Part shown: piece by piece, positions 5,455 to 7,976 of the stretch
Layout of the letters: each line of letters begins with the position of its first letter
How positions within the stretch are numbered: the stretch's first letter is position 1
Assembly: GCA_900543295.1 (NCBI GenBank)
Contig: UQQY01000108.1
Coordinates: 1-7,976, forward strand
Origin: an uncultured Oscillospiraceae bacterium
GTDB taxonomy: Bacteria; Bacillota; Clostridia; Oscillospirales; Ruminococcaceae
Direction of reading: 5' to 3'
DNA: 7,976 bases
Program-made: the position numbers and the translations under genes
The notes under the pieces: generated by a model
Seen by the model: the letters and a program-made list of their open reading frames with translations, nothing else
Databases searched by the model: none
Told to the model about the DNA's origin: nothing

Positions 5455-6247
5455 CGATCGATGGGGCAGGGAGCTTGCCGAAACGCTTACCATACCGGTT
5501 CAGACTGTTTCCCGCACTGGCGTCAGAGCCGCTTATTCTATCACAGACATTGAAAGCAGTGCGGAAGGCGTGCGGTTTACGCTGTCCTGCTTTGGACTGA
5601 TGCGGAAGGCGCAGTTCCCCGTGCCGGGGGATTTTTCGGCGGAGAATGCGGTTTGCGCCGCTGCGGTCTGTGCGCTTCTTGGACACAGTCCGGAGGAAAC
5701 ACTGCCGCTTTTGCAGGATACAGGCTTGATTCCGGGTCGATGCGAACCGATTCCGAATCGGCTCGGCCTCACCATATTATGCGATTACGCGCATACGCCG
5801 GATGGCATTGAAAAAATCCTTTCTGCGGCGCGAACCTTCACCAGAAGAAATCTGATTGTGGTGTTCGGCTGCGGCGGGGATCGGGATCATGAAAAGCGCC
5901 CGCTGATGGGAGCAGCCGCGGCGAAATATGCGGATTTTCTGGTGCTGACGTCCGATAATCCCCGTACAGAGCGGGCAGGGACCATTCTTTCCGACATACG
6001 AAAGGGCATACCGTTGGGAACACGGTATATTATCTTACCGGAGCGTACAGCGGCTATCCGATATGCGCTTGATACGGCGAAGCCCGGCGATACGGTGATT
6101 TTTGCCGGAAAGGGGCATGAAACCGGGCAGTACGTTGCAGGAAAATGCTTTGCGTACAATGAGCGTGCGGCGATCCGGCACCTCATTACGGTTTTAGAAG
6201 AGACCGTCTTTACCGAAATAAAGGAGTTTGAAGAATGGAAAAGCTGA
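5411..6247 (+). CDS. murE: MurE, C-terminal fragment after a frameshift (meso-DAP specific)
   Basis: This frame carries the rest of MurE. Recognisable sequence begins at RLIVCIDDRWG (about 5435), matching the ADxAVINxDDEYG region that should follow FEQAD of the first piece. Further on are GDFSAENAVCAA, the GRCE loop, CDYAHTPDGIEKIL, FGCGGDRDHEKRPLMG, the substrate motif DNPRTE (5954-5971) and FAGKGHETGQ. DNPR is the signature of meso-diaminopimelate-adding MurE, as opposed to lysine-adding enzymes, so the cell wall is probably DAP type. The nominal ATG at 5411 has no convincing ribosome binding site and its first residues (MQKRSCSN) are out-of-frame reading of the first piece, so it is unlikely to be a true start. 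The end overlaps the murF start by 13 nt. Confidence 0.92.
   Translation: MQKRSCSNRLIVCIDDRWGRELAETLTIPVQTVSRTGVRAAYSITDIESSAEGVRFTLSCFGLMRKAQFPVPGDFSAENAVCAAAVCALLGHSPEETLPLLQDTGLIPGRCEPIPNRLGLTILCDYAHTPDGIEKILSAARTFTRRNLIVVFGCGGDRDHEKRPLMGAAAAKYADFLVLTSDNPRTERAGTILSDIRKGIPLGTRYIILPERTAAIRYALDTAKPGDTVIFAGKGHETGQYVAGKCFAYNERAAIRHLITVLEETVFTEIKEFEEWKS
5440..5459 (+). other. murE: Frameshift site in murE with perfect inverted repeat
   Basis: The first frame reads FEQADRL then stops; the conserved continuation LIVCIDDRWG is in the +1 frame. Both frames read the same 8 bases, GATCGTCT (5440-5447). Writing GATCGTCT twice in tandem gives one continuous frame, FEQADRLIVCIDDRWG, with the spacing I expect for clostridial MurE, so loss of one copy explains the break. 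The remaining copy also forms a perfect 7-bp inverted repeat, GATCGTC (5440-5446) with GACGATC (5453-5459) around TGTATT, which could favour slippage or read errors. A 1-base insertion or 2-base loss would also fix the frame but gives a shorter, poorer match. Confidence 0.7.
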
Positions 6248-6459
6248 CACTGTCACAAATTGCAGCTGCGGTAGGCAGCCGCTGCGAAAGCAAAACGGAA
6301 GTTTTGTCTATCTGTACAGATACGCGAAAAATTGAACCGGGCAGTTTGTTTATTGCAATACAGGGTGAAAATTTCGATGGAAACCGCTTCGTCGGTCAGG
6401 CGTTTGAAAAAGGAGCGGTGCGATTGCAGAACATCCGGTCGAAGGCTGCGACAATGTGA
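6235..6459 (+). CDS. murF: MurF, N-terminal fragment before a frameshift
   Basis: MurF joins D-Ala-D-Ala to the UDP-MurNAc tripeptide in the cytoplasm. This piece is the start of its UDP-binding domain: MEKLTLSQIAAAVG, then CTDTRKIEPGSLFIAI (27-42), GENFDGNRFVGQAFEKGAV (44-62). The frame agrees with the family to residue 62 (EKGAV, codon 6418-6420), after which it reads unrelated RLQNIRSKAATM and ends at TGA 6457-6459. ATG 6235 has AAAGGAG 8 nt before it and lies inside the end of murE, a normal coupled arrangement. The length of 74 codons compares with about 450 for whole MurF. Confidence 0.88.
   Translation: MEKLTLSQIAAAVGSRCESKTEVLSICTDTRKIEPGSLFIAIQGENFDGNRFVGQAFEKGAVRLQNIRSKAATM
6412..6422 (+). 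other. murF: Frameshift site in murF (1 or 4 bases missing)
   Basis: The first frame reads EKGAV through codon 6418-6420. The other frame is MurF-like upstream of its nominal start, reading AIAEHPVEGCDNVIVVADTRR from codon 6420-6422. The shift therefore lies within a few bases of 6418-6421. One extra base (for example GTGGCG for GTGCG) gives EKGAVAIAEHP. Four extra bases (for example a second GGTG) give EKGAVGAIAEHP, closer to the family spacing as I recall it. Whole MurF would then be 452 or 453 residues. Confidence 0.75.
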
Positions 6460-7592
6460 TTGTTGTTGCGGATACCAGACGCGCGCTGTTGGATCTCGCA
6501 CGCTACTACCGCGGACTTTTCAGTGTGTTCACGGTCGGCGTAACGGGAAGCGTAGGCAAAACCTCTACCAAGGAAATGATCTACTCGATTCTTTCTCAGC
6601 GCGGGAAAACGCTGAAAACAGAAGGCAATTTCAATAATGAAATCGGAATGCCGATGACCATGTTCCATCTCTCTCACGAGTATGTAAACGGCGTATTTGA
6701 AATGGGAATGAGCAATTTTGGCGAGATCCGGGATTTGACGCACGTCTGCCGCCCAAATGTCGGTGTGATTACCAATATCGGCGTTTCCCATATGGAAACG
6801 CTCGGCAGCAGGGAAAACATCCTGAAGGCGAAAATGGAAATTACCGAGGCAATGACGTCGGATGCGCCTCTCATTTTAAATATGGACGACGATATGCTCA
6901 AAGAGGTCAGCCATCTGACAGATCAGCCGGTAATGTATTTCGGCATTGATTCGCCCGCAGACATCACCGCAGCAGATATTCGTACCAGAGACGGCTGTAC
7001 ACAGTTTAAAATCCGTTATTATGGTAAAAGCGTGGAGGCTTCTGTTCCCGCTGTCGGGCGCCACAACGTTTATAACGCGCTGGCCGGATTCTGCGTAGGG
7101 CTTGTCGCCGATATGGATCCGGATGATATTGTGACCGGTATCCGTCTTTACAAAAACGCTGGCATGCGCCAGAATGTAACGACGGAAAATGGAATAACCG
7201 TCATTTCGGACTGCTATAACGCAAGTCCGGATTCCATGCGCGCGGCAATCGACGTTTTGATGCAGACGGCATGCACGGGAAAGCGCTGGTGCGTATTCGG
7301 CGACATGCTGGAGCTTGGAAGCTGCTCGGAGGAAGCGCATATCGAGGTTGGACGGGAAGTTGGACGTTCCCGCGCGGATGGCCTTGTCTGTGTGGGCGAG
7401 CTTGCACGCGGCATCAAGCGGGGTGCTATGATGGTTGGCATGAAGCAGGCGCTTCATTTTACTGATCCGGAGCAGGCGGCCGTTTTTCTGGCGAAAACGC
7501 TTGCGCCCGGCGATGCAGTAATCTATAAGGCCAGCCGCGGCATTCATCTCGAGCAGGTGATAGAACGTGTCAGTGAGGAGTGGAAAAAATGA
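6456..7592 (+). CDS. murF: MurF, central and C-terminal part after a frameshift
   Basis: This frame holds nearly all of UDP-MurNAc-tripeptide--D-Ala-D-Ala ligase. The nominal start GTG 6456 overlaps the stop of the first fragment, but MurF-like codons continue back to about 6420, so GTG 6456 is probably an internal valine. Motifs in order are VIVVADTRRALLDLARYYR, the P-loop GVTGSVGKTST (6537-6569), KTEGNFNNEIGMPMT, EMGMSNFGEIRDL, GVITNIGVSHMETLGSRENI (binding loop and Lys region), GRHNVYNALA, CYNASPDSMRAAI (from 7212), VFGDMLELG and the C-terminal YKASRGIHLEQVIE. All three Mur ligase domains are present across the two pieces. The stop overlaps the mraY start as ATGA (7589-7592), so translation is probably coupled. 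Confidence 0.93.
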   Translation: MIVVADTRRALLDLARYYRGLFSVFTVGVTGSVGKTSTKEMIYSILSQRGKTLKTEGNFNNEIGMPMTMFHLSHEYVNGVFEMGMSNFGEIRDLTHVCRPNVGVITNIGVSHMETLGSRENILKAKMEITEAMTSDAPLILNMDDDMLKEVSHLTDQPVMYFGIDSPADITAADIRTRDGCTQFKIRYYGKSVEASVPAVGRHNVYNALAGFCVGLVADMDPDDIVTGIRLYKNAGMRQNVTTENGITVISDCYNASPDSMRAAIDVLMQTACTGKRWCVFGDMLELGSCSEEAHIEVGREVGRSRADGLVCVGELARGIKRGAMMVGMKQALHFTDPEQAAVFLAKTLAPGDAVIYKASRGIHLEQVIERVSEEWKK

Positions 7593-7976
7593 CAGTCGTA
7601 ATGATTTTGACCGCAGCGGTCGCATTTGTTGTAACGGCATTGGCTGGCAAGCTGCTGATACCGTTTTTGCATAAACTGCATTTTGGGCAGAGCATCCGAG
7701 AGGATGGCCCGACATGGCATAAGAGCAAGCAGGGAACGCCCACCATGGGCGGCATCATGTTCATTTTAGGATCGGTTGCCGCTGCGCTGATCGGCTACGC
7801 CGTTTTCGCTTTAACGGACAGCGGTCTTACCGATCCGCTTGAACAGATGCAGTTTTTCGGCGGCATCGTAATGGCTATGCTGTTCGGCCTGATCGGCTTT
7901 TTTGACGATTATATCAAAGTGGTCAAAAAACGGAATCTGGGTCTTACGGCCTGGCAGAAGATTCTCGGACAGGTTC
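7589..7976 (+). CDS. mraY: MraY, phospho-MurNAc-pentapeptide translocase, 5' part
   Basis: MraY is the polytopic membrane enzyme that transfers phospho-MurNAc-pentapeptide to undecaprenyl phosphate, making lipid I. Only the first 129 codons are in the window (family length about 320-360). They show a first membrane segment (about 2-26), the conserved cytoplasmic loop FGQSIREDGPTWHKSKQGTP followed by TMGG (32-55), a second membrane segment (about 56-75), a third (about 90-105), and the catalytic Asp pair in GFFDDYIKV (D106, D107) followed by KKRNLGLTAWQK (113-124). The ATG at 7589 overlaps the murF stop as ATGA. No strong separate ribosome binding site is needed if it is coupled; GAGGAG (7575-7580) sits 8 nt upstream and is a good one. 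The gene runs off the window end. Confidence 0.97.
   Translation, partial: MTVVMILTAAVAFVVTALAGKLLIPFLHKLHFGQSIREDGPTWHKSKQGTPTMGGIMFILGSVAAALIGYAVFALTDSGLTDPLEQMQFFGGIVMAMLFGLIGFFDDYIKVVKKRNLGLTAWQKILGQV

Noticed and set aside
5446..5456. Programmed +1 frameshift at TAT TGA C in murE, by analogy with prfB
   Set aside because: The shift would read ADRLY then DDRWG and skip the conserved hydrophobic strand (LIVCI), and there is no upstream Shine-Dalgarno element or CTT-type slippery codon. It is weaker than the repeat-loss explanation.

Overview
The window is the front part of a division and cell wall (dcw) cluster, all on the + strand, in the order [unknown gene end] - mraZ - rsmH - ftsL - class B PBP with PASTA domains - murE - murF - mraY (cut off by the window end). 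A PASTA-tailed transpeptidase in the ftsI slot, a short FtsL/DivIC-like protein, the Cys-rich RsmH C-terminus, AGGAGG-type ribosome binding sites before nearly every gene and the meso-DAP type MurE (DNPR motif) all point to a Gram-positive of the Clostridia. The protein wording resembles Oscillospirales/Ruminococcaceae, but that level is an impression without a search.

Region 1-300 holds the 3' end of an unrecognised gene and its rho-independent terminator. Region 300-530 is the control region. It has a second terminator-like hairpin, a GAAC-N4-GTTC palindrome, a near-consensus sigma-A promoter (TTGCAT, 17 bp, TATAAT) and, directly after the -10 box, three GTGGTGA/GAGGTGA repeats at exact 10-bp steps that look like the MraZ autoregulatory operator. 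From 533 to 7976 the genes are tightly packed or overlapping, with no terminator seen, so they probably form one operon. The two largest gaps are 107 nt before the PBP gene (with a strong hairpin and a 14-codon mini-ORF) and 54 nt before murE.

The genes work together: MraZ regulates the operon, RsmH methylates 16S rRNA, FtsL and the PBP belong to the septal divisome, MurE and MurF add meso-DAP and D-Ala-D-Ala to the UDP-MurNAc peptide, and MraY moves the product onto undecaprenyl phosphate.

The odd point is that murE and murF, two adjacent normally essential genes, are each split by one frameshift while the sequence on both sides stays well conserved. In murE, restoring a second tandem copy of GATCGTCT repairs the frame and recreates the family motif. 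In murF, one or four bases are missing near 6418-6421. Sequencing or assembly error is the simplest reading; recent slippage mutation is possible and programmed recoding least likely. I see no novel defence, mobile or biosynthetic system here.
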